Shown here one piece after another: positions 18,383 to 25,650 of a DNA stretch of 51,402 nucleotides. Made by a program: the position numbers and the translations under genes. The notes under the pieces were generated by a model. That model ran no database searches. It had not been told where the DNA came from and worked only from the letters and a program-made list of their open reading frames with translations. Source of the stretch: Lachnospiraceae bacterium (GTDB lineage: Bacteria > Bacillota > Clostridia > Lachnospirales > Lachnospiraceae). Location of the stretch: positions 1-51,402 of the forward strand of contig JAFUMF010000067.1 in the NCBI GenBank assembly GCA_017482945.1, read 5' to 3'. Position 1 is the first letter of the stretch. Every line of letters begins with the position of its first letter.

Positions 18383-18443
18383 AATTCCGCCCAATTGGAA
18401 TGTGACCTGAATGATTCAGGAAGTCCAATTGGGCGGAATTTTT
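18383..18443. terminator. Long nested terminator hairpin between convergent genes
   Basis: A 17-bp stem (18383-18399 with 18424-18440) brackets a second hairpin CCTGAA-TGA-TTCAGG (18406-18420-type core), and the outer stem ends in TTTTT. It closes the EamA transcript. Confidence 0.85.
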
Positions 18444-18536
18444 CGTTTTATTGAGACTGTCCATCTGCGCTTATTGAGCCGAAGGCAGTTGCATTTAGGA
18501 CATTTGAGAAGTCAACGTTATGACTGCACGAAGAAG

Positions 18537-19643
18537 TTATTGGAGCGCGCCGCGGCAGGAAATTTCCACGGTCTTAACGACCTCATCCCCACGGAACAAG
18601 TACATGGTATCGTAAAGATTGCACACTGGGCAGATGTGGACCGGAATGATCCGGACCTTGTCGCCGACCTTTACCTTTTCGCGGAAATCGGCATTATAAA
18701 TAATCGCATGTTCATCAAACATACTGTCGATATAAACGCCCGGATAATCAGGGAGTGTGCCTTTTCCAGGTGTCGCGCAGATTCCGGCGGACCGGCTCTG
18801 CATAGTCATGCCCTTGGCGCCGACATCGAGGATCACACGCTCACAGGTAGGCCGGCTGATGACGGTCGCAAGAACTGACGCCGCGCACCGCTCGAGAGTT
18901 CCGATGGCATTTCCCTGGCTGGCATCCATCAGCGCATATGTACCAGGTCTCAGTTCTGTGATTCCCGGAAGAATCGGAACCTGGTTCATGAATGTCGGAG
19001 TGGCCCCATAGCTGATCACGTCGCACGGCATTCCGTATTCACTGGCCAGCTTGGCAAAATGAAGCGTCCGCTCCTGGGCCCCAATGGCGATCTCGCGGCA
19101 TGCGTCTACACTTTCTGCGCTGTAGCAGTTGCCATCATGGGAGAAAAGTCCCTTCAGATGCACATGAGGACAACGGGCGATGGTATCGAGAAGCACATAA
19201 AAATCAGCTTCTTCGATAATACCGGAGCGGTTCTCGCCGACTTCAATCTCGATCAGAACCTCTGCTGGCTTTTTCTCCCCCGCAAACATCCGCTCCGCAG
19301 CTTCAATATGGCATGGGGAATCCACGCCGAAAGAGATAGAGATCGTTCTTGCCAATTCCCGGATGCGGGCCAGCTTCTGGTCACCGACGATTTCATTTGC
19401 GATAAAAATATCGGTCATTCCGGCGTTCGCCATAATTTCTGCTTCGCCGGTCTTTGCCACCGCAATTCCACACGCTCCTTTTTCCAGCTGCATCTTCGCA
19501 ATGGCCGGTGATTTGTGGGTCTTCGTATGCGGACGCAGGCGCACATGATTCCGGTCTGCATAGGCCTGCATAAAATCAAGATTGCTCATTAAAATATCAT
19601 AATCAACGAGCAAGGACGGAGTGTCGAGTTCATAAATCTTCAT
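18537..19643 (-). CDS. D-serine dehydratase/D-threonine aldolase family PLP enzyme (DSD1-like)
   Basis: The 368-residue protein has an alanine-racemase-type barrel with the PLP lysine in RPHTKTHKS (about residues 42-50) and a C-terminal beta domain with the zinc site IPVHICPVCN. That combination marks the DSD1/D-threonine aldolase group, which breaks down D-serine to pyruvate or cleaves D-3-hydroxyamino acids. ATG 19643 has AGGAGG 7 bases upstream and is preferred over the long upstream extension. It is transcribed alone, from an extended -10 promoter, toward the EamA gene. Which reaction it catalyses is undecided. Confidence 0.88.
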   Translation of the reverse strand: MKIYELDTPSLLVDYDILMSNLDFMQAYADRNHVRLRPHTKTHKSPAIAKMQLEKGACGIAVAKTGEAEIMANAGMTDIFIANEIVGDQKLARIRELARTISISFGVDSPCHIEAAERMFAGEKKPAEVLIEIEVGENRSGIIEEADFYVLLDTIARCPHVHLKGLFSHDGNCYSAESVDACREIAIGAQERTLHFAKLASEYGMPCDVISYGATPTFMNQVPILPGITELRPGTYALMDASQGNAIGTLERCAASVLATVISRPTCERVILDVGAKGMTMQSRSAGICATPGKGTLPDYPGVYIDSMFDEHAIIYNADFREKVKVGDKVRIIPVHICPVCNLYDTMYLFRGDEVVKTVEISCRGALQ

Positions 19644-19697
19644 ATTGCTGCCTCCTGAAAAAGAATTACCGAGGATGTGTTCGATTGCTTTTAGAAA

Positions 19698-19706
19698 ATT
19701 ATACCA
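19698..19706 (-). promoter_or_regulatory. Extended -10 promoter of the DSD1-like gene
   Basis: TGG-TATAAT on the minus strand is a perfect extended -10, about 55 bases before the ATG. Only weak -35 candidates (TGTTGC at a 17-base spacing, TTGCTT at 15) are present. Confidence 0.55.
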
Positions 19707-19816
19707 CAGCTGCAGCCGAAGCAACATGATATTTTGTAAGCTGCAGAAAAATCCTTATTTTCTCTTGGAAAACAAGGAAATGAATCATAATAATCCCCAA
19801 TTTCCAGAAATGCCCA

Positions 19817-19825
19817 TGCTATAAT
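19817..19825 (+). promoter_or_regulatory. Extended -10 promoter of the prepilin gene
   Basis: TGC-TATAAT lies 40 bases before the start codon; no good -35 box accompanies it. Confidence 0.5.
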
Positions 19826-19864
19826 GAATGATGAAATTTGTCGAAACATGGAGGTTGACGGATA

Positions 19865-20311
19865 TTGATGATACAAAAGAAGAAAAGACTAGGCAAAAAG
19901 GGTTACACATTGGTCGAATTAATGGTGGTCATCACAATTATGGCAATCCTTGCCGCCACAGCCACCGGAGTATACACCGGCTACATTGAGAAAGCAAAGA
20001 CCGCATCGCTTCTCGATACTGCACATCAGGTCAAAGAAGCGCTGCTTGTATGCGAAGCAGAATACATAGCCAAGAACGGCAACGATGAGATGATGTTCTG
20101 GAGCGATGAATTCCTCAAAGCACCGAACCATCCGGACAGTGCCCTGTATCCATATGTCGGTGAGGTCACCGAAGACTGTACAGGCTATACGCTGAAAATT
20201 GGAAAAGATTCCAATGGTGACAAGATGATCACCGGATTCACATACGAAACCGAAGAGTATCGTGTGATCTGGAAGCGGGACGGGGATATGACGGTGACGA
20301 AGAAAGAGTAA
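19865..20311 (+). CDS. Type IV prepilin-like protein (orphan)
   Basis: The 148-residue protein has a classic prepilin leader: a short basic end (KKKRLGKK), cleavage site G13-Y14, the mature-position-5 glutamate E18 and a hydrophobic helix to about residue 36 (YTLVELMVVITIMAILAATA). After processing by a prepilin peptidase the mature part would be about 135 residues, with a small polar head. No peptidase, ATPase or platform protein gene is in the window. GGAGG at 19850-19854 is 10 bases before TTG 19865 and 13 before ATG 19868, so the TTG is slightly better as start. The gene is monocistronic, with its own promoter and terminator. Confidence 0.85.
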   Translation: MMIQKKKRLGKKGYTLVELMVVITIMAILAATATGVYTGYIEKAKTASLLDTAHQVKEALLVCEAEYIAKNGNDEMMFWSDEFLKAPNHPDSALYPYVGEVTEDCTGYTLKIGKDSNGDKMITGFTYETEEYRVIWKRDGDMTVTKKE

Positions 20312-20316
20312 AAAGG

Positions 20317-20357
20317 AAAGCTGCACAGCCGGAAGACACCGGCCATGCAGCTTTTTT
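20317..20357 (+). terminator. Terminator of the prepilin gene
   Basis: AAAGCTGCA pairs with TGCAGCTTT, with an inner CCGG/CCGG pairing, followed by a T-run to 20357. Confidence 0.9.
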
Positions 20358-20375
20358 CTATTCAAGATTTACGCG

Positions 20376-21671
20376 TTATTCCCCATACTGCTCAATCGCA
20401 TACTCTAAAAGTCCAAGTTTCTCTAATTTCTCCTTCGGCACAAGAAGCGTCGCGGTGATGACACCCGGTGCGCGGCCGATGTCGATGGAACCGGTGATGG
20501 TGCAGCGGTTCTTGACTTCACTGACGGACATGTCGAGGAGCTTTGCGGCTCTCGCAAGGCCGTTGTCGATCGCGGCGTTCATGTTTGCGCCGGAACCGAT
20601 GAAAGAAACCGGAAGAGAATCTTCCACGGAATCAATGCCCCATTTCTCTGCAAGTCTTGCAACGATTGCTTTTTCTTCCTTATTAAACGGAATTGCCTGA
20701 TGCGGCAGATCCTCCGGGTTCGGGAGAAGGATCGGACCTTCGTTGTTTAAGCCTTTGATGACATTGACCTGTAATGTAACAGTTGCAGAAACATCACAGG
20801 TATGTCCTGCAATCTCGCCGTTGCCCTGCAGTGCATGTGCATCGCCGATATATACGCCGCCGCCCGGAACTTTTACCGGACAGATGAGGATCGCGCCCGG
20901 ACGAACGCGGTTGATGTCCATATGGCCATCGGTGCGGGCTTCCAGATCAGCCTCGGTCTTCGCATATGGATGCGGAGCGCCAAGAAGGAATGCGCCGAAG
21001 TCTCCGGCATTGTGGGAATCCGGGAAGATTTGGGATGGGGTAGTTCCAAGCTGGCCGAGGAACGGTTTCATACGTGCTGCCACGCCCGGAAGATGAGCCG
21101 GAGCCATAACGACTACCGGGTTCTGGATGGAGCCATCCGGTGTTTTCATATATGTTTTTGCGTCAGAGCCGATGGCAGTGGCCTGTTCCTGGCCCATAGT
21201 CAGGCCCATTTTCTTTGCCTCGTCAAATGCGATGGTGTAGCCATGGTCGAAGCCAAAGGCAGATACCGGAGCACCACAGACTTTACAGCGGACTGCATCA
21301 TTTCCGGTTCCTTCCACGTAGCTCTCCGGCCATTTGGTACCGCATTTCGGACAGTAATCTGCCACGAAGGGGTCGCCGTCGAAGCGGCCATCGTTGTTAA
21401 ATTCTACGCCGGATGCGGTGGCTTCACTGGTCACTTCAATGGAGCGGATACGGATGGCAATTGCGTCGCCCACTTCTGCGCCTTCCACATAGACCGGTTT
21501 TGTTACTTCATGGCCGCCTCTAAGCGCAGGGGTGATCATCGGCCCCCAACAGCCGGCTGCGGTGTTTGCCACAATGTTGCCGCCGTCGCGAACCGGTCCC
21601 AACATTGGTGCGGATGGATCTAAAAGACCGTTGGTAAACTCATTGACGAATACGGTTGTCTTACTGCTCAT
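20376..21671 (-). CDS. Acetamidase/formamidase family protein with zinc-ribbon-like insert
   Basis: The 431-residue protein is an FmdA/AmdA-type amidase that would release ammonia from formamide, acetamide or similar small amides. Family features include the N-terminal VRDGGNIVANTAAG-type segment, PGVAARMKPF, PHPYAKTEADLEARTDGHMD, and VPGGGVYIGDAHALQGNGE. It carries two CxxC pairs (C107/C110 and C129/C132) 18 residues apart, which look like a zinc ribbon inserted in the first half. ATG 21671 follows GGAGGAGGTACCAT and replaces the longer upstream reading. It is divergent from a dicarboxylate/amino acid symporter; both have good promoters in the shared gap. Confidence 0.9.
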   Translation of the reverse strand: MSSKTTVFVNEFTNGLLDPSAPMLGPVRDGGNIVANTAAGCWGPMITPALRGGHEVTKPVYVEGAEVGDAIAIRIRSIEVTSEATASGVEFNNDGRFDGDPFVADYCPKCGTKWPESYVEGTGNDAVRCKVCGAPVSAFGFDHGYTIAFDEAKKMGLTMGQEQATAIGSDAKTYMKTPDGSIQNPVVVMAPAHLPGVAARMKPFLGQLGTTPSQIFPDSHNAGDFGAFLLGAPHPYAKTEADLEARTDGHMDINRVRPGAILICPVKVPGGGVYIGDAHALQGNGEIAGHTCDVSATVTLQVNVIKGLNNEGPILLPNPEDLPHQAIPFNKEEKAIVARLAEKWGIDSVEDSLPVSFIGSGANMNAAIDNGLARAAKLLDMSVSEVKNRCTITGSIDIGRAPGVITATLLVPKEKLEKLGLLEYAIEQYGE

Positions 21672-21716
21672 ATGGTACCTCCTCCATTGATGATAAAAAG
21701 ATGTTACTACATTTCT

Positions 21717-21745
21717 ATTATAAGTGAGAAATTGTGAAGAAACAA
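21717..21745 (-). promoter_or_regulatory. Promoter of the acetamidase gene
   Basis: On the minus strand TTGTTT (21745-21740), a 17-base spacer and TATAAT (21722-21717). Confidence 0.65.
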
Positions 21746-21815
21746 CCATAAAATGAAAATACAATAGATTAAATTTTTGCGATTCGCGGAACATTATTTT
21801 TTTGCGAATTTCCTC

Positions 21816-21844
21816 TTGAAAAATGTCGAAAGTGGTCTTATAAT
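21816..21844 (+). promoter_or_regulatory. Promoter of the DAACS symporter gene
   Basis: TTGAAA (21816-21821), a 17-base spacer and a perfect TATAAT (21839-21844). The transcript would have a leader of about 130 bases in which no clear riboswitch was recognised. Confidence 0.75.
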
Positions 21845-21979
21845 ATGGTCAATTTGGGCATTTTTTCAATGGAACAAAATGTTTGTGACGGAACAATATA
21901 GAGCATCCTGCAATATCAGGGGGATGTGGCAGGAGATGCCCGAGAGAATACAAATCAATACAAAAAAAGGAGAAAAATC

Positions 21980-23323
21980 ATGGCGAATCAGAAGAAAAAC
22001 ACTTCCTTTGCAAAACAGATGATGGTGTCTCTTGCATGCGGCCTCGTAGCAGGTATCGCAATGTTACTTTTAAGAGAAAACCTTGTTGCATCTGGTAAAG
22101 AACAGGTATGGGCAACCATCAACAACCTCTTATTCCAGGATATCACAGCAGCAGGCGCAGAAAGTGCGATCGGCCTCTTCTATGTGCTTGGTCAGTTATT
22201 TATCAGAGCCCTTCAGTTAGTAATCGTTCCGATGGTATTTACATCCATCACACTTGCGATCGGTCGTGTAACTGATACAAAGAAGCTTGGCAGATTATCT
22301 GTTAAGACATTTGGTTCCTTCATCGTTTGTAACTTCTTTGCGCTTTTAACAGCAAGCATTGTTGGTTATACAGCATTTAACGCCGGCCTTTTCAGCGCAG
22401 AGGTCACAGACCTTGCAGGTGGTACAGGTCAGACTGGTTCCAACCCGTTAAATGTGATCTTAAACGTAATCCCAACTAATATTTTTTCCACATTTTCCAG
22501 TAACTCCTCTGTACTTGCAATTGTATTCCTTGCAGTAGCTCTTGGCTTAACAATGAATGCTCTTGGCGAGGAGAAAACAGCTACATTAAAGAAGTTCATC
22601 ACAGAGCTTAACGATGTTGTAGCATTCTTCCTGAGCTTTGTAATTACAAAGTTCTCCCCGATCGGTGTATTTATGCTTCTTACAAGAACATTCGCTTCCT
22701 ATGGTATTAACCACTTAAAGCCGGCTCTTGTATACGTAGTAATCACAATGACAGTGTTATTCCTGTTCATGGTTGTAGCATTCTCTCTCTTCATCGTAAT
22801 TACAGCAAAAGTTAGCCCGATCCCGTTCATCAAGAAGATGACAAAGGTTGCAATCTTCGGATTCTCCACATCTTCCAGTGCGGCAACTCTTCCGCTGAAC
22901 TTAAAGACAGCACAGGAAGATCTTGGTATCGACGAGCAGATCGCTTCCTTCGTGCTTCCGCTTGGTATGGCGATCAGCATGAACGGTACAGCTATCATGC
23001 AGGTTATCGCAACTCTCTTCGTAGCTGGTGTAGCTGGTATCGAAGTAAGTGTGAGCCAGCTTGTAGTGATCGCAGTATTAGCATGGATCGCTTCTTCCGC
23101 AACTCCGGCTGCTCCGGGTGCTGGTGCGATCGTTCTCTTCACGATCCTTTCCGGCGTAGGCTTTGTTTCTGAGCCGGCAATGATCGCTTACAGCTTAATC
23201 CTGGCTATCAACCGTCCGGTTGAGATGCTTGTAACTGCTGTTAACGTAGTTGATGATACAGCAGCTGCAGTTTATGTTGCTAAGTCTGAGGGTCTGTTAG
23301 ACGAAAAGAAATATAACGCATAA
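21980..23323 (+). CDS. Dicarboxylate/amino acid:cation symporter (DAACS family)
   Basis: The 447-residue protein matches glutamate/aspartate/dicarboxylate sodium or proton symporters. Signatures are the serine-rich hairpin TSSSAATLPLNLK, SMNGTAIMQV (the NMDGT-type unwound helix 7 segment), the second hairpin SSATPAAPGAGAI, and the substrate-binding helix 8 stretch with RPVEMLVTAVNVVDDTAAAVY, which here lacks the typical N-terminal pattern of strict glutamate carriers. ATG 21980 follows AAGGAG and replaces the longer upstream reading. Codons are strongly biased, as in highly expressed genes. It is monocistronic and ends at a terminator. Confidence 0.92.
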   Translation: MANQKKNTSFAKQMMVSLACGLVAGIAMLLLRENLVASGKEQVWATINNLLFQDITAAGAESAIGLFYVLGQLFIRALQLVIVPMVFTSITLAIGRVTDTKKLGRLSVKTFGSFIVCNFFALLTASIVGYTAFNAGLFSAEVTDLAGGTGQTGSNPLNVILNVIPTNIFSTFSSNSSVLAIVFLAVALGLTMNALGEEKTATLKKFITELNDVVAFFLSFVITKFSPIGVFMLLTRTFASYGINHLKPALVYVVITMTVLFLFMVVAFSLFIVITAKVSPIPFIKKMTKVAIFGFSTSSSAATLPLNLKTAQEDLGIDEQIASFVLPLGMAISMNGTAIMQVIATLFVAGVAGIEVSVSQLVVIAVLAWIASSATPAAPGAGAIVLFTILSGVGFVSEPAMIAYSLILAINRPVEMLVTAVNVVDDTAAAVYVAKSEGLLDEKKYNA

Positions 23324-23331
23324 ATCATTTG

Positions 23332-23367
23332 AATCAGGAATCTGGAAACGGGTTCCTGATTTTTTTC
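23332..23367 (+). terminator. Terminator of the DAACS symporter
   Basis: AATCAGGAA pairs with TTCCTGATT around 12 bases, followed by a T-run to 23367. Confidence 0.92.
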
Positions 23368-23415
23368 GTTTTTAATAATTTACATAAATTATAGATATGA
23401 TTTACCGGATGCTGA

Positions 23416-23443
23416 TTGTTCTGTTTGCGGAACTCGATTATAC
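23416..23443 (+). promoter_or_regulatory. Possible promoter of the HD-domain gene
   Basis: TTGTTC, a 16-base spacer and TTATAC, about 53 bases before the start codon. Confidence 0.4.
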
Positions 23444-23496
23444 TTGCAGAGGATGAAAATGATAACAACAGAAAAGAAGAGAAAAGGAGGAATTAT

Positions 23497-24153
23497 TTGA
23501 CCTATAAGGAGATTAGAAAGAATAAGGAAGTACTGGCGTACTTAAAGAAAGGAAATGACAATTTAGGAGTTCTGGGATTTACGGATCATTCTGAGGTACA
23601 TTGTACTGTGGTTGCGGAGAGAGCCGGAATGATTTTAAAGAAGCTTGGTTATTCGGACCATGACGTTGAGGTTGCGAAGATCGCAGGGTTCATGCATGAT
23701 ATGGGAAATGCAGTGAATCGTCACAGACATGGGGAATACGGTGCGCTTTTGGCAGATCGAATCCTGGAAAAGACGGATTTCCCGTTGGAGGACAGAGTGA
23801 CTGTGGTATCTGCGATTGGAAGCCATGATGAGTCGACCGGCGGTGCGAAGGATGCGATTTCTGCGGCGCTGATCATTGCAGATAAAACGGATGTGCGAAG
23901 AAACCGCGTGAGACCGAAAGAAATGTCCAGTTTTGACATTCATGACCGCGTAAACTACGCAGTGACGGAGGCAAAGCTGAAAGTAAATCCGGAGAAGAAA
24001 GTGATTACACTGAACCTGCAGATTGATGAGAATATCTGCTCCATGCTGGAGTATTTTGAGATTTTCTTGCAGAGAATGCTCATGTGCAGGAGAGCGGCTG
24101 AGATGCTTGGTGTGAAATTTAAGCTGACAGCGAATGGCAGTAAAATTGTATAG
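23497..24153 (+). CDS. HD-domain phosphohydrolase-like protein
   Basis: The 218-residue protein has an HD domain: a first histidine in TDHSEVHC, the HD pair in FMHDMGN, and later histidine/aspartate positions in GSHDES and ADKTDVRR, enough for a metal-dependent phosphohydrolase acting on nucleotides or phosphodiesters. There is no HD-GYP motif, so a c-di-GMP phosphodiesterase is unlikely. TTG 23497 is taken as start because AAAGGAGG stands 6 bases before it and no in-frame ATG precedes the domain. The substrate is unknown. It is monocistronic, between two terminators. Confidence 0.85.
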   Translation: MTYKEIRKNKEVLAYLKKGNDNLGVLGFTDHSEVHCTVVAERAGMILKKLGYSDHDVEVAKIAGFMHDMGNAVNRHRHGEYGALLADRILEKTDFPLEDRVTVVSAIGSHDESTGGAKDAISAALIIADKTDVRRNRVRPKEMSSFDIHDRVNYAVTEAKLKVNPEKKVITLNLQIDENICSMLEYFEIFLQRMLMCRRAAEMLGVKFKLTANGSKIV

Positions 24154-24166
24154 TAAAAGAAGATGG

Positions 24167-24197
24167 AACGGGCCGAATTGAGCGGGCCGTTATTTTT
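24167..24197 (+). terminator. Terminator of the HD-domain gene
   Basis: AACGG(G)CC pairs with GG(G)CCGTT with one mismatch, followed by ATTTTT. Confidence 0.75.
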
Positions 24198-24365
24198 GTG
24201 CGTGATAGAGGAATGGACTGCCAATATTTTTGCCTCCACAGACACTTTTAGAGCAGCTTTTGGGTTGTTTTGGAGAGCCACTTCGGGTATCTCGGCGAAG
24301 AAAAATTTTATATAGATACCCAAAAAAGGAATTGTGTGCTAAAATGGCTTTGCCAGATATCTGGC

Positions 24366-24431
24366 GGCCAACAAAAGTGTGCCGCATGGCCAATAAAAAG
24401 TGAGCCCGTCGGCCGGCAAAAAATGAGTTTG
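24366..24431 (+). repeat. Three imperfect direct repeats of 22-23 bases in the dus leader
   Basis: Copies start at 24366, 24388 and 24411. Each has GGCC, then an A-rich run and a TGAG/TGTG step (GGCCAACAAAAGTGTGCC, GGCCAATAAAAAGTGAGCC, GGCCGGCAAAAAATGAG). A 14-base perfect palindrome GCCAGATATCTGGC lies just before them. The rest of the 24198-24450 gap holds a wide inverted repeat GGGTATCT...AGATACCC (near 24284-24320), a possible extended -10 TGCTAAAAT (24337-24345) and no recognisable gene. Confidence 0.6.
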
Positions 24432-24450
24432 AAAAGATTTGAGGAAAGCT

Positions 24451-25500
24451 ATGAAATTTTATTTTGCGCCCATGGAGGGCATCACGACTTATACATATCG
24501 CAACTTGCATCACAAGCACTATTCTGGAATCGAGAAATACTATGCGCCGTTTGTATCTCCGGGCCCGGATCAGGGACTGAGCATGAAGGAAGTGAAGGAC
24601 GTGCTTCCGGAGAAGAACCAGGATATTCCGATGGTCCCACAGATCATGACCAACCGCTCGGTGGATTTTATCAAAGCGTGCCATGTCATGCAGGATCTTG
24701 GTTATAAGGAGCTGAACTTCAACCTGGGCTGTCCGTCAGGAACGGTGGTTTCCAAGAGGAAAGGCTCCGGATTTCTCGCATTTCCGGATGACTTGAATCG
24801 TTTTCTGGAGGAAGTGTTCAATGATCCACTGATCGTAAATAAGGAAGTGGAGATTTCCATTAAGACGAGAGCCGGAAAAATGAACCATGAAGAGTGGCCG
24901 AAACTTATGGAGATTTACAATCAGTATCCGATGAAGGAGCTGATCATTCACCCGCGCGTGCAGCAGGATTTTTATAAGAACACGCCGAGTTGGGAAGTGT
25001 TTGAACATGCGGTGGAGGTGAGTAAGATTCCGCTGGTGTTCAATGGCGACATCTTCCGTGTGCCGGAATTTCTGGCATTTGCGGAGAAGTTTCCGCAGAT
25101 CGATGCGATTATGCTGGGACGTGGCATTATCCGGAATCCGGAACTGGCGGAGAGAATTTTTGCTCTGTATGATCATGTAGAGAAGTGCACGGAAGATGAT
25201 GTGGCAGGAAGAATTGTAAAAGCGGGCATGATTGAGGTGACTGGAACAATTTCTGAGGCAGCAATAACAGCCGCGGTACCGGATGTATTTGATAAGAACC
25301 GATTCCGCGCATTCCACGACGACCTGATCGCAGAATATTCTGAGATTATGTACGGGGAGAAACCGGTATTATATAAGATGAAAGAACTGTGGTTCTATAT
25401 GATGTCCATGTTCCCGGATTGTGGAAAACTGGAGAAGAAAATTAAAAAGACGAACCGTCTGGGCGAGTACCGGACGTACATGAACGAGCTGTTTGGGTAA
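24451..25500 (+). CDS. tRNA-dihydrouridine synthase family protein
   Basis: The 349-residue FMN enzyme reduces uridines in tRNA to dihydrouridine. Barrel features include FAPMEGITTYTYRN at the N-terminus, NFNLGCPSGTVVSKRKGSG with the catalytic cysteine, SIKTRAG, the HPRV segment and VFNGDI for flavin binding. It belongs to the shorter clostridial Dus subgroup rather than to DusA, DusB or DusC proper. ATG 24451 has GAGG 7 bases upstream and is preferred over TTG 24439. Its terminator begins inside its own last codons. The leader contains the triple repeat. Confidence 0.92.
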   Translation: MKFYFAPMEGITTYTYRNLHHKHYSGIEKYYAPFVSPGPDQGLSMKEVKDVLPEKNQDIPMVPQIMTNRSVDFIKACHVMQDLGYKELNFNLGCPSGTVVSKRKGSGFLAFPDDLNRFLEEVFNDPLIVNKEVEISIKTRAGKMNHEEWPKLMEIYNQYPMKELIIHPRVQQDFYKNTPSWEVFEHAVEVSKIPLVFNGDIFRVPEFLAFAEKFPQIDAIMLGRGIIRNPELAERIFALYDHVEKCTEDDVAGRIVKAGMIEVTGTISEAAITAAVPDVFDKNRFRAFHDDLIAEYSEIMYGEKPVLYKMKELWFYMMSMFPDCGKLEKKIKKTNRLGEYRTYMNELFG

Positions 25501-25517
25501 AGAACAGCTCGTTTTTT
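25484..25517 (+). terminator. Terminator overlapping the end of the dus gene
   Basis: ACGAGCTGTT pairs with AACAGCTCGT, followed by six T. The 5' arm is coding sequence. Confidence 0.92.
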
Positions 25518-25650
25518 CTATACTTTTATCAAAGTTTGAGCTTTTGTACATGACGAATCAGGAAAGATATGCTACAATTATTGGCAATGCAAAAAAACGA
25601 TATACGAAGGGATGGAGAACCTTCGGGAGTAGTAAGAGGGGTATGAAACT

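Noticed and set aside
20802..21623. 273-codon open frame on the plus strand
   Set aside because: It lies wholly opposite the acetamidase gene, has no ribosome site and no recognisable domain; it mirrors the codon structure of the real gene.
23497..24153. HD-GYP cyclic-di-GMP phosphodiesterase
   Set aside because: The GYP motif is absent; only a plain HD domain is visible.
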